Shown here in pieces: positions 50,717 through 57,958 of a stretch of 64,000 nt of DNA (the stretch's first letter is position 1; every line of letters begins with the position of its first letter). The translations under genes were made by a program, and so were the position numbers. This DNA is from Pseudomonadota bacterium. Lineage in GTDB: Bacteria > Pseudomonadota > Alphaproteobacteria > Azospirillales > Azospirillaceae. The stretch spans positions 24,711 through 88,710 of the forward strand of contig JAFAFA010000147.1 of NCBI GenBank assembly GCA_023423695.1, written 5' to 3'. The notes below the pieces were generated by a model that searched no databases, had not been told where the DNA came from, and worked only from the letters and a program-made list of their open reading frames with translations.

Positions 50717-51526
50717 ATGACCGAGTGTGTCCTTCAGGAGATCGACGGAGCGATTGCGACGTTGACGCTCAACCGTCCGGAAAAGCTAAACGCCCTCAAT
50801 TACGAGACCATCGACGTTTTGCTCGCCGCTCTCGACGGGATAGAGGACGACATCCATGTGCGTGGGGTGATCCTCACCGGAACCGGGCGCGCTTTTTCCG
50901 CCGGCGGCGACATCCCCGAATTCTCACATTCCGTGGCACAAAGTCCCGAAGCGGCACTTCGGGACTTCGTAGCACGCGGTCAGCGGCTCACCGCCCGCAT
51001 CGAAGCCTTTCGCAAACCAATCCTGGTGGCGGTCAACGGTCTCGCCTATGGCGGCGGCTGCGAAGTGACGGAAGCCGCACCGCTCGCCATCGCCAGCGAG
51101 CGTGCTGTCTTCGCCAAGCCCGAGATTCGCCTCGGCATGCCGCCCACCTTCGGCGGCACACAGCGCTTGCCGCGGCTGGCCGGACGAAAGCGTGCCATGC
51201 AGTTGCTTCTCACCGGCGAGACCTTCCCGCCCGACCGGGCGCTGGAACTGGGACTCGTCAACGCGGTCGTTCCTCACGAGGAACTGCTGCCGGCTGCAAG
51301 GGCGCTGTTGGGGCGCATCCTCGTCCACTCGCCGCTCGCCGTCGCCACCGTCCTCACCGCCGTTACGCGGGGCGTCAATCTGCCCATCGCCGAAGGCTTG
51401 CTGGTGGAGGCCGAGCAATTCGCCCGGATGGCGCCGACCGCCGACCTGCGCGAGGGGCTCGACGCCTGGATTGCCCGGCGGATTCCGGCTTATGGCGGTA
51501 TGTGGTCATCCACAGTCAGAGGCTGA
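50717..51526 (+). CDS. Enoyl-CoA hydratase/isomerase (crotonase family)
   Basis: A 269-residue crotonase. The oxyanion-hole segment is GTGRAFSAGGDIPEF (about 55-69). Both catalytic glutamates of hydratases are kept, in NGLAYGGGCEVTEAA and FAKPEIRLGMPPTFGGTQRL. Hydrates 2-enoyl-CoA or acts on a related CoA ester in the cytosol. The C-terminal tail GGMWSSTVRG looks unlike family ends and abuts the IS5 remnant, so the last ~10 residues may have been replaced. Probably repressed by the divergent TetR. Confidence 0.9.
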   Translation: MTECVLQEIDGAIATLTLNRPEKLNALNYETIDVLLAALDGIEDDIHVRGVILTGTGRAFSAGGDIPEFSHSVAQSPEAALRDFVARGQRLTARIEAFRKPILVAVNGLAYGGGCEVTEAAPLAIASERAVFAKPEIRLGMPPTFGGTQRLPRLAGRKRAMQLLLTGETFPPDRALELGLVNAVVPHEELLPAARALLGRILVHSPLAVATVLTAVTRGVNLPIAEGLLVEAEQFARMAPTADLREGLDAWIARRIPAYGGMWSSTVRG

Positions 51527-51537
51527 GTGACGGGATG

Positions 51538-51961
51538 ATCGACGTGTGATCAGCGGGATCGTCCATGTGCTGAAGTCGGGCGGGCGGTGGGAAAGGGGGA
51601 AGCGCGCCCAAGGCATCGGACGGTCCCGAAGTGGGAGAACCACCAAAATCCACGCCCTGAACGATCCGCGTGGGCGGCAGCGACTGGCGGTCGGGTTACC
51701 GACTGCGCCGCTGCTGACCGGATGCGCGACCGGATGCCCGCCACCCGCCGGAATGATCGAGGAAGCCGGGGCCGCGCCCAACACTTAACCACGCGTCAAC
51801 AAGCGCTGGAAAGCTGCCATTCATCCTACTTCTACCGGAACCGTAACGTCATCGGGCGCATGTTCGGACGCCTCAAGGACTTCTGGCGCATCGCCACCCG
51901 CTATGACCGGTCAGCCACCAACCTCATGGCCGCCGTCCACATCGTGGCAACCGTCGCCTAG
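51538..51961 (+). pseudogene. IS5-family transposase remnant
   Basis: Fragments in two frames match the DDE transposase of IS5/IS427-type elements in order: ISGIVHVLKSGGRW, IGRSRSGRTTKIHAL, EEAGAAPN, then after a frame change YFYRNRNVIGRMFGRLKDFW and RIATRYDRSATNLMAAV. The N-terminus, the first catalytic Asp region and about 100 residues between blocks are missing. No clear terminal inverted repeats remain. It overlaps the likely original 3' end of the hydratase gene. Confidence 0.85.
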
Positions 51962-52140
51962 CGGTTGTGAGTCCGGGCGCTAGCAGGTTCGGCGGGCGCT
52001 TGCGGTCCGCTGGCTTCGTTATTCTTCTTCGCTCGCTCCTTCTTCGCTTGATCGTGATGCCACTTGATGGCGAAGAACATGCCCGTGCCCAACACGATGA
52101 TCTTGAACGGAAAGAAGACCAAAGGGAACCAATCATACAT
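51958..52140 (-). CDS. 60-residue single-span membrane protein
   Basis: MYDWFPLVFFPFKIIVLGTG followed by MFFAIKWHHDQAKKERAKK: one hydrophobic span (about 5-25), then a basic, Ala/Pro-rich cytosolic tail. A good ribosome-binding site (GGAGA) precedes the ATG at 52140. It lies downstream of the DUF983 remnant. Family not recognised; a small oxidase- or transporter-associated protein is possible. Confidence 0.6.
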   Translation of the reverse strand: MYDWFPLVFFPFKIIVLGTGMFFAIKWHHDQAKKERAKKNNEASGPQAPAEPASARTHNR

Positions 52141-52146
52141 TTTGAG

Positions 52147-52503
52147 TTTCTCCAAGCTATGACACTGTCTGTCGTCAGGGGGGCTGACGCCGGACGGGTC
52201 GGGCGCAAGTCTTTGTCTGCGGTCGGCATAACAGCCGGCAGGGTTGCCGCGGCTGTACCGAAACGGGCTTCCTCGGCCTTGTGGAAGTACTGGCCGTCCA
52301 CCAGCCAACCCTTCAACGGCCACAAGGGCGGAACACAGGTCAGCAACAGGAACGGCAGGGTTGTGACGAGGGGCACCCAGTAAGGGGGCTCAACCTTTGC
52401 CTCGATCCAGAGCGCCAGGACGACCCAAGCCGCAGCGTGGGCAGCGACCAGGCAGTTCGGCGCTGAGAGGGGGAAGAGGCGTCCACTCCTGTTCGGATGA
52501 CAT
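52147..52503 (-). pseudogene. DUF983 family membrane protein, internally deleted
   Basis: The N-terminus MSSEQEWTPLPPLSAELPGR then CPRCG is the DUF983 zinc-ribbon-like start. After a frame change near 52430 the C-terminal part appears: VVLALWIEAKVEPPYW, LPFLLLTCVPPLWPLKGWLV, DGQYFHKAEEARFG. About 45-50 residues between these blocks (first span region) are missing, and the normal stop after the HKAEEAR block is absent, so the frame runs on into the next gene. A real deletion rather than a single-base error. Confidence 0.78.
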
Positions 52504-52539
52504 CACGCATTCCTTCGGGAGGCCATGGCAGGCAATGCT

Positions 52540-52603
52540 TGCATGCAATGCGTAATCGTATGCTCCACTGAGACCTACAATGTCAACCCGAATGCATGCA
52601 ATG
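52540..52603. repeat. Direct repeat TGCATGCAATG upstream of the DUF983 remnant
   Basis: Identical 11-mers at 52540-52550 and 52593-52603, each containing the palindrome TGCATGCA. They lie in the 112-base gap between the DUF983 remnant and the MocR gene and may be old regulator sites. Confidence 0.5.
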
Positions 52604-52615
52604 TGCAGTCGGAGA

Positions 52616-54022
52616 TCATACAACCATGGAAGATATGGCAGGTGCCTCAGCCAGAAGGTCGGCCACTTGCCGCAATGCCTCGCGCAGACCCTGGCGGTCC
52701 CTCGGAGCGCCGAGCGCGACACGGACAGCCTCCGGCGGCGTCGACACGGCAAAGGCATCGCTGCCGACGATACCAATCCCCGACCCACGCAGGCGCATGA
52801 TGAACTCACCGCGGGTCCATTCGCCAGGCAGCCCAAGCCACAGGTGGAATGCACAAGGGCTTCCCACGATGTCCCCTGACGCCAGCGTTTCCCTCGCGAT
52901 GGCGTGCCGCGCCGCCGTCTCCTGCCTGATGCCCGCGACGATGCTCGCAGCCGTGCCATTGTCGATCCAGCGTGTCGCCAGTGCCGCGGTCAGCGGCGAG
53001 GCCATGCCCGTCGTGGCCCGCACAGCCGCGGCCAGCCGGGAAACCTGGCGGGGCTCGGCCACCGCGAGATAAGCGATGCGGAGTGCCGGTGAGACGGATT
53101 TGGCCAAGCCAGAGACGTGGAAGACGGACTCGGGCGCCAGCGCCGCAAGAGGAGGTGGCGCATCGGGTGCCAAGGCACCGTAAGCGTCATCCTCGATGAT
53201 GCGCACCTCATACTGGCGCGCGATGGCCACCAACGTCTTGCGTCTTTCCAGCGGCAGCGTCGCCGTGGTGGGATTGTGCAAGGTCGGGGTGCAATAGAGC
53301 GCCTTGGGGCGATGGGTCCGGCAGGCCTCCTCAAAGGCCTCGGGCAGCAGGCCGTCTCCATCCATGGCCAGCGGCGCGAGCCTCAGCCGCAGATGCGCCG
53401 CCAAGCTGCGGAAGCCCGGATAGGTCAGCGCCTCGCAGCACACCACGTCGCCCGGTTCGCACAGGACGCTGAGCAAGGCCAGCAAGGCGCCCTGTGTGCC
53501 CGCGCAGACCAGCATCCGCTCCGGGGGCACGGCCAAGCGGCCTTCCAGCCAACGCGCTCCGGCCTGACGGTCGGCCTGACTGCCGCCGACCTGCTGGTAG
53601 CGAAGCAACAGATCCAGGTCCAACTCCGCTGCGAAGGCGCCCATGTCGTGCCGCAGGTCGTCCTGCAAGCCCGGCCCCGCGGGCAGAGGGGGCGCGTTCA
53701 TCTGGAGATCGGCGGGACGCGCCGCCTGCCGGGGTTCGGGCGACATCGGCGGTGCGGCGCGGCTTGCGCGCACGAAAGTGCCCTGGCCGACGCGACCTTC
53801 CACCAGACCGCGTCGGGCCGCCTCCGCATAGGCGCGCGTGATGGTCGTGAAATCGACGCCCAGCTTCACAGCAAGAAGACGCTGCGGCGGTAGGCGAGTG
53901 CCCTGTGTGACGCGCCCTGCCCGAATGTCCTCTTCCAGGGTATCGGCGATGGAGCGGTACACCGGGCCCGCCGAGCGATCGATTGTTGGCACCCAAACCG
54001 GATCGTCAGCGGAGCGCGACAT
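52616..54022 (-). CDS. MocR-type GntR regulator with aminotransferase domain
   Basis: A 468-residue fusion. The GntR winged HTH is ~15-85 (VYRSIADTLEEDIRAGRVTQ, GTRLPPQRLLAVKLGVDFTT, GQGTFV). The class-I aminotransferase-like domain follows, with TQGALLALLSVLCEPGDVV, NPTT, EDDAYG and the PLP lysine in VSGLAKSVSPALRIAYL (about 310). MocR proteins use PLP as a ligand to control transport or vitamin B6/amino-acid genes. The target is unknown; the only close neighbour downstream is the DUF983 remnant. A palindromic operator precedes it. Confidence 0.9.
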   Translation of the reverse strand: MSRSADDPVWVPTIDRSAGPVYRSIADTLEEDIRAGRVTQGTRLPPQRLLAVKLGVDFTTITRAYAEAARRGLVEGRVGQGTFVRASRAAPPMSPEPRQAARPADLQMNAPPLPAGPGLQDDLRHDMGAFAAELDLDLLLRYQQVGGSQADRQAGARWLEGRLAVPPERMLVCAGTQGALLALLSVLCEPGDVVCCEALTYPGFRSLAAHLRLRLAPLAMDGDGLLPEAFEEACRTHRPKALYCTPTLHNPTTATLPLERRKTLVAIARQYEVRIIEDDAYGALAPDAPPPLAALAPESVFHVSGLAKSVSPALRIAYLAVAEPRQVSRLAAAVRATTGMASPLTAALATRWIDNGTAASIVAGIRQETAARHAIARETLASGDIVGSPCAFHLWLGLPGEWTRGEFIMRLRGSGIGIVGSDAFAVSTPPEAVRVALGAPRDRQGLREALRQVADLLAEAPAISSMVV

Positions 54023-54040
54023 GCCTCACCCTCATCCACA

Positions 54041-54070
54041 TACAATGCGGCATTGTAGCCCTTAATTGTA
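54041..54070. promoter_or_regulatory. MocR operator-like palindrome with extra half-site
   Basis: TACAATG-CGG-CATTGTA (54041-54057) is a perfect 7-bp inverted repeat, followed by a third ATTGTA at 54065-54070. It lies 19 bases upstream of the MocR start. MocR/PdxR regulators typically bind palindromic or repeated sites in their own promoter. Confidence 0.65.
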
Positions 54071-54339
54071 TGCAGTCAAAGGAGATATACGCTCTCACTC
54101 GCCAGTTCGCGGCGCCGATGGCAAGGCTGCAGTCACGGCAGTCGTCGCCCTCCATTCCTCAAGACCACATCGCTTGTGGATCGGCATCCAATTTTGGTCA
54201 GCTCCCATGTCCGGTTGTTCAGCAGCGCCGCCGGTTCGGCGCACAGCGCCCGGTCAGGTGGGTAGGCGAGGGCATGGCCTGCCGGAGCGCCGCGCTCGAG
54301 CACCGCCGGGGCCGGCAGAACGATCTTCGCGGACGGGAG

Positions 54340-54500
54340 TGCAGGCGTCGGCCACCCGAGCCCTCGGCAAACGCTTGGGTCGCGAGCCGGTTGGCATGGA
54401 CAAGGTCAAAGCGGCATTGAGGCTGGCCTTTCGCCAGCCGAAGCCGCCAAGCATTTGGGGTTGGGGAGAACCACCGTCTACCGGGAGATGAACTTGGAGG
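54340..54500 (+). pseudogene. Resolvase/invertase-type recombinase C-terminal HTH remnant
   Basis: Frames read ALGKRLGREPVGMDKVKAAL and then, after a one-base shift, GLSPAEAAKHLGLGRTTVYR. This is the Lys/Gly-Arg-Pro linker plus Hin-like HTH found at the end of serine recombinases (the usual GLSxxEIAKRLGIGRTTVYR pattern). The catalytic domain is not recognisable. It sits 130 bases from the 3' end of the tRNA-Tyr gene. Confidence 0.55.
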
Positions 54501-54629
54501 GGCCTCCAGAGGCCGCCGCACGACCCCTGACCGGCATCAGGGCGGGCAATCATGCCTCGCTGTTCCCGATGCGTCCGACCTTGGCGTTGTCTGCCGAACA
54601 AATATCGCCATGCCTTCTGCATGGTGCGA

Positions 54630-54715
54630 TGGTGGAAGGGGCTGGATTCGAACCAGCGTACGCGTACGCGGGCAGATTTACAGTCTGCTGCCTTTAACCA
54701 CTCGGCCACCCTTCC
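54630..54715 (-). tRNA. tRNA-Tyr (anticodon GUA)
   Basis: Reads GGAAGGGTGGCCGAGTGG from 54715. The anticodon loop is ACTGTAAATC (GTA), followed by a long class-II variable arm (CCGCGTACGCGTACG region), a T-arm with GGTTCGAATCC, acceptor CCCTTCC, discriminator A and an encoded CCA ending at 54630. The acceptor stem GGAAGGG/CCCTTCC is perfect. It lies at the right border of the decayed region. Confidence 0.96.
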
Positions 54716-54786
54716 ATCGGGGCGCAGAGGATTAGCCTTTCGATCGGGTGGGCGTCAAGCCCCTTTTCGCGGATTTTCGCTCCAAC

Positions 54787-54825
54787 AAAAAAACCTCCGC
54801 CCCAAGGACGGGACGGAGGTTTTTT
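54787..54825. terminator. Bidirectional intrinsic terminator
   Basis: Stem AACCTCCG (54792-54799) with CGGAGGTT (54814-54821), flanked by a run of seven A on the left and six T on the right. It therefore works in both directions: it ends the HTH-gene mRNA (minus) and blocks read-through from the left. Confidence 0.9.
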
Positions 54826-54888
54826 GAAACACGGCATTCAAAGAGGATTTGGCAAAGAGGGTCTGGAGACCCGCCTTTCAAAATCCAT

Positions 54889-55746
54889 TCAGTTCGGGCG
54901 ACGCGACGCCCGGTGCGCGGGGATCGGAATCGGGCGGATCGCCTGTTCCTCGCGCCGGCTGGCCGACATGTCGATCTCCACGCGGGCCAGAGCCTTGCGC
55001 AGTTCGTGCACGCTTTCGGACAGCGACTGGATGGTCGCTTCGCTCGGCTGCTGACGCCAGCCACGATAGGCGGAGATGCAGGCCTTGGCCGTGTCGCGCA
55101 GGCGGCCTTCGATCGCATCCACCGGCGGGGTCGGCTGTCCGGCCGTCCGCGGAGCATCCGTCGTCGCCGGGGCTGCCGCGACGGGAGCCGCCGGGGTGGG
55201 GGCCGGAGCCGGTGCAGGTTCCTGACGGTTCAGGCGCAGCGTTTCCGTCGGCGCCGCCGGAGCGGCAGCCGCTGCCGGGGCCGGAGAAGCGGCAGGCGCT
55301 TCGACCGGGGTCTGATCGGCAGCCGGTTCCGTCCGCGGGGCACGGGTCAGCGTGCCGCGGACCGTGCGGCCGGCGCGACGCGGCTCTGCGGGAGCTTCGG
55401 CTTCCGCGGGTGCGGCGGGAGCGGGTTCGGCCGCCGGGGCAGCCGGAGCGGCGGTCGCCGGTGCGGCTGCCTCCTCGGCCGGTGCAGCCGGTGCGGACGG
55501 CTGACCGGCGTCGGCCTGGGCATCGCCCTGGTCGTCATCGCCGTGGGCGGCATCACCCTGGCCGCTTGCGGCCTCCGCCTTCTTGATGATGTAGGAGATG
55601 GCGCTGGGCGTGCATTCGAATTCGCGCGCGATGGCCGAAAGCGTTGCACCGCTGCGGTAACGTTCAAGAATTTGGGGCCACGCCGACTGCGGAATGCGCC
55701 CACGCTTCTTGGGAGACTCCGGTTCGCTCCCGGTTTCTGCGTTCAT
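54889..55746 (-). CDS. HTH protein with long Ala/Pro-rich linker and helical C-terminus
   Basis: A 285-residue protein in three parts. Residues ~12-55 form a basic homeodomain-like HTH (KKRGRIPQSAWPQILERYRS, then GATLSAIAREFECTPSAISY). Residues ~65-200 are low-complexity Ala/Pro/Glu with short Arg/Thr islands. Residues ~205-285 form a predicted helical domain (EGRLRDTAKACISAYRGWRQ, SLSESVHELRKALARVEIDM). The layout suggests a DNA-binding head tethered to an oligomerising tail, such as a nucleoid or regulatory adaptor; no family is assigned. An ATG at 55782 is a longer alternative start. A strong terminator follows. Confidence 0.75.
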   Translation of the reverse strand: MNAETGSEPESPKKRGRIPQSAWPQILERYRSGATLSAIAREFECTPSAISYIIKKAEAASGQGDAAHGDDDQGDAQADAGQPSAPAAPAEEAAAPATAAPAAPAAEPAPAAPAEAEAPAEPRRAGRTVRGTLTRAPRTEPAADQTPVEAPAASPAPAAAAAPAAPTETLRLNRQEPAPAPAPTPAAPVAAAPATTDAPRTAGQPTPPVDAIEGRLRDTAKACISAYRGWRQQPSEATIQSLSESVHELRKALARVEIDMSASRREEQAIRPIPIPAHRASRRPN

Positions 55747-56212
55747 TATATCGCTCGGTTGCCAAAGTGAATTTTCAGTCATTCGTCAGCATGTCCACCC
55801 GAACCGCACGCTTCCGACACGGGACCACGCGGGCGCGTGCGTCGGCAGCATCGGGGCTTCACGCTGGCGGGCGATGTTTTCGGTATGGATGACTATCGGA
55901 AACTCTTCTCAAAAATGCCAGCATAACTTTGCACGGAATCGTGATTTTGTGTCCGGTGTCACAGCGGGGCACGACGATTGGTGGATGGCGGCACTTTTTA
56001 AAATCCGGCGGCGGATGAAAAACGCGGACCGGAAACCGCCGGTGGTGGCGTCTTTTGAAAAGTGCGATGGACCTCGGATGGGGGGTCCCGTGTTTTGACT
56101 TCAGGAACTTCCCCGAACGGGGCGTTCCGACCGTCACCGGGACTTGTCGGCTCGGCGGGCGGTGGCCGTTGGCTCCAACTGTTTTGCTCCACCGATTTTG
56201 CGGAGACCGTCC
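55747..56212. other. Divergent gap before degP
   Basis: About 465 bases without a credible gene. It holds the sigma-E-like promoter at 56104-56130 at its right end. The middle part (55880-56060) is relatively AT-rich with several A and T runs. No RNA gene was recognised. Confidence 0.6.
56104..56130 (+). promoter_or_regulatory. Sigma-E (RpoE)-type promoter of degP
   Basis: GGAACTT (56104-56110), 15-base spacer, then TCCGA (56126-56130), matching the ECF/sigma-E form GGAACTT-N15/16-TCNNA. The element overlaps a near-palindrome, GGAAC-TT-CCCC-GAAC-GGGG-C-GTTCC. It is 82 bases before the degP ATG. In E. coli, degP is a classic sigma-E target. Confidence 0.7.
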
Positions 56213-57829
56213 ATGCCGCATGCGTCCGTTCCGCGTTCGTCCCACACCTCCCGCCACCTTCCGGCTGCGGCGCTGTGTGCGCTGCTGACCGGAGCCCTCC
56301 TGTCGCCGCCGCTTTCGGCGGGTCCCGCCGCCGCGCAGGAGGCGCCCGCCGCGAACACCGTCAATGCTGCGCCCAACGCCAGCCGGACCTACGCGCCGCC
56401 GTCCTTCCGCGATCTCGCCCGGACGCAGATCGACACCGTCGTCAACATCTCCAGTACCCAGGCGCCGCAGGCATCCGGCGGCGGTCGCCTGCCGGAGGGG
56501 ATGGACGTGCCCCCCGGCTCGCCGCTGGAGGAGTTCTTCCGCGAGTTCCGCAACCGCCAGCGCGGCGGCCAGCCCAACGGCGCGCCCGAAGGCGGTCCCA
56601 ATGGCGGGCCGGGGGGCGGTCCGGGCGGCTTGCCCAGCATGGCGCTCGGTTCCGGCTTCATCATCGATCCGGCCGGGCTGATCGTCACCAACAGCCATGT
56701 GGTCGCCGACGCGGCGGAGATCTCCGTCACTCTGCATGACGGCACCCGGCTGCCGGCCAAGCTGGTGGGTTCCGACGCGCCGACCGATCTGGCGCTCCTG
56801 AAGGTCGAAAGCGACAAGCCTCTGGCCGCCGCCCATTGGGGCGACAGCGAGGCGGTGGAGGTCGGCGACTGGGTGGTCGCCATTGGCAACCCGTTCGGAC
56901 TCGGCGGGTCGGTGACCGCCGGCATCCTGTCGGCCCGTGCCCGCGACATCCAGCAAGGCCCCTACGACGAGTATCTGCAGACTGACGCCGCCATCAACCG
57001 CGGCAATTCTGGCGGCCCGCTCTATGATGCCGGCGGCGCGGTGATCGGCATCAACACCGCCATCTATTCGCCCACCGGCGGTTCGGTCGGCATCGGCTTC
57101 GCCATCCCGTCCTCGCTCGCCAAGCCGATCATCGACCAGTTGAAGGACGGCGGCAAGGTGCGGCGCGGCTGGCTGGGCGTCCAGGTTCAGCGGGTGACGC
57201 CGGACATCGCCGAAAGCCTGGGCATGAACGGCACCAGCGGCGCGCTTGTCACCAGCGTTTCGCCTGACAGCCCGGCTGCCTCCGCCGGCCTGCGCCAGGG
57301 CGACGTCATCATCGCCTTCAACGGCAAGCCGCTGGAGCAGATGCGTGAACTGCCGCGCCTTGTCGCCTCGACCGAGATCGGGCGCGCCGTGCCGTTGAGC
57401 GTGATGCGCGGCGGCAAGCAGGAATCGGTGCAGGTGACGCTCGGCGAACTGCGCAACGAGCCGCAGCAACTGGCGATGTCCGGATCGAGCGGTGCGCCGC
57501 GCTCCGCCCAGCCGGAAGAGAGCAAATCGGCGCTCGGCCTCAAGCTCGCCCCGCTCACCCCCGGCCTGCGCGAGACCTTCTCGATCGGCGAGGATGTCGC
57601 CGGGGTGGTGGTGACGGAGGTGGACGGCGACAGCGTCGCCTCGCAACGCGGTCTCGACCTGGGCGACGTCATCGTCGAGGCGGGGCAGGAGCCGGTGGCG
57701 ACCCCCGCCGACCTGGAAAGCCGCATCGCCAAGGCCAAGGAACAGGGGCGCAAGACCCTGCTGATGCTGGTCAGCCGCGGCGGCGACCTGCGCTATGTCC
57801 CGCTTCCGCTGGACGGCAAGAAGGGTTGA
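56213..57829 (+). CDS. degP: Periplasmic DegP/HtrA-family serine protease
   Basis: A 538-residue envelope chaperone-protease. The signal peptide is ~1-43 (PAAALCALLTGALLSPPLSA, cleaved near AAAQE). The trypsin fold has the His in TNSHVVADAAE (about 164), Asp in SDAPTDLALLKV (about 195) and Ser in NRGNSGGPLYDAGG (about 265). Two PDZ domains (~300-400 and ~440-530) follow. An unusual Gly/Pro/Asn-rich insert (GGQPNGAPEGGPNGGPGGGP) precedes the protease domain in place of the LA loop. CGGAGACC fixes the ATG. Confidence 0.95.
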   Translation: MPHASVPRSSHTSRHLPAAALCALLTGALLSPPLSAGPAAAQEAPAANTVNAAPNASRTYAPPSFRDLARTQIDTVVNISSTQAPQASGGGRLPEGMDVPPGSPLEEFFREFRNRQRGGQPNGAPEGGPNGGPGGGPGGLPSMALGSGFIIDPAGLIVTNSHVVADAAEISVTLHDGTRLPAKLVGSDAPTDLALLKVESDKPLAAAHWGDSEAVEVGDWVVAIGNPFGLGGSVTAGILSARARDIQQGPYDEYLQTDAAINRGNSGGPLYDAGGAVIGINTAIYSPTGGSVGIGFAIPSSLAKPIIDQLKDGGKVRRGWLGVQVQRVTPDIAESLGMNGTSGALVTSVSPDSPAASAGLRQGDVIIAFNGKPLEQMRELPRLVASTEIGRAVPLSVMRGGKQESVQVTLGELRNEPQQLAMSGSSGAPRSAQPEESKSALGLKLAPLTPGLRETFSIGEDVAGVVVTEVDGDSVASQRGLDLGDVIVEAGQEPVATPADLESRIAKAKEQGRKTLLMLVSRGGDLRYVPLPLDGKKG

Positions 57830-57850
57830 CCCGTAGCGGAGACCGGACGA

Positions 57851-57887
57851 TGAGACCGGAGCGGGCATCTGCCCCGCTCCGGTCTCA
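57851..57887 (+). terminator. Strong terminator after degP
   Basis: A 15-bp perfect stem, TGAGACCGGAGCGGG (57851-57865) with CCCGCTCCGGTCTCA (57873-57887), loop of seven, followed by TCCTTTTCC. It separates degP from the glycosylation operon. Confidence 0.85.
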
Positions 57888-57958
57888 TCCTTTTCCGCTA
57901 CCGTTCGCCGCGCCGCGAGAGTAATTTGCCGCCCGTTTGGCGAATGGGATGGCTAACC

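Larger units (their letters stand above)
54023..54629. other. 600-base gap with decayed material before tRNA-Tyr
   Basis: No intact gene. It contains the MocR operator at the left end and a recombinase-like remnant (54340-54500) at the right. The remainder (about 54090-54330) gives only stop-interrupted frames of low complexity. Confidence 0.6.

Noticed and set aside
54340..54500. Recombinase-like remnant as a functional integrase
   Set aside because: Only the linker and HTH survive, in two frames; no catalytic domain is recognisable.
54455..54700. 80-codon plus-strand frame across the tRNA-Tyr region
   Set aside because: Its C-terminal half is simply the reverse complement of the tRNA gene (the GFEPAYAYAG stretch is a common tRNA artefact).
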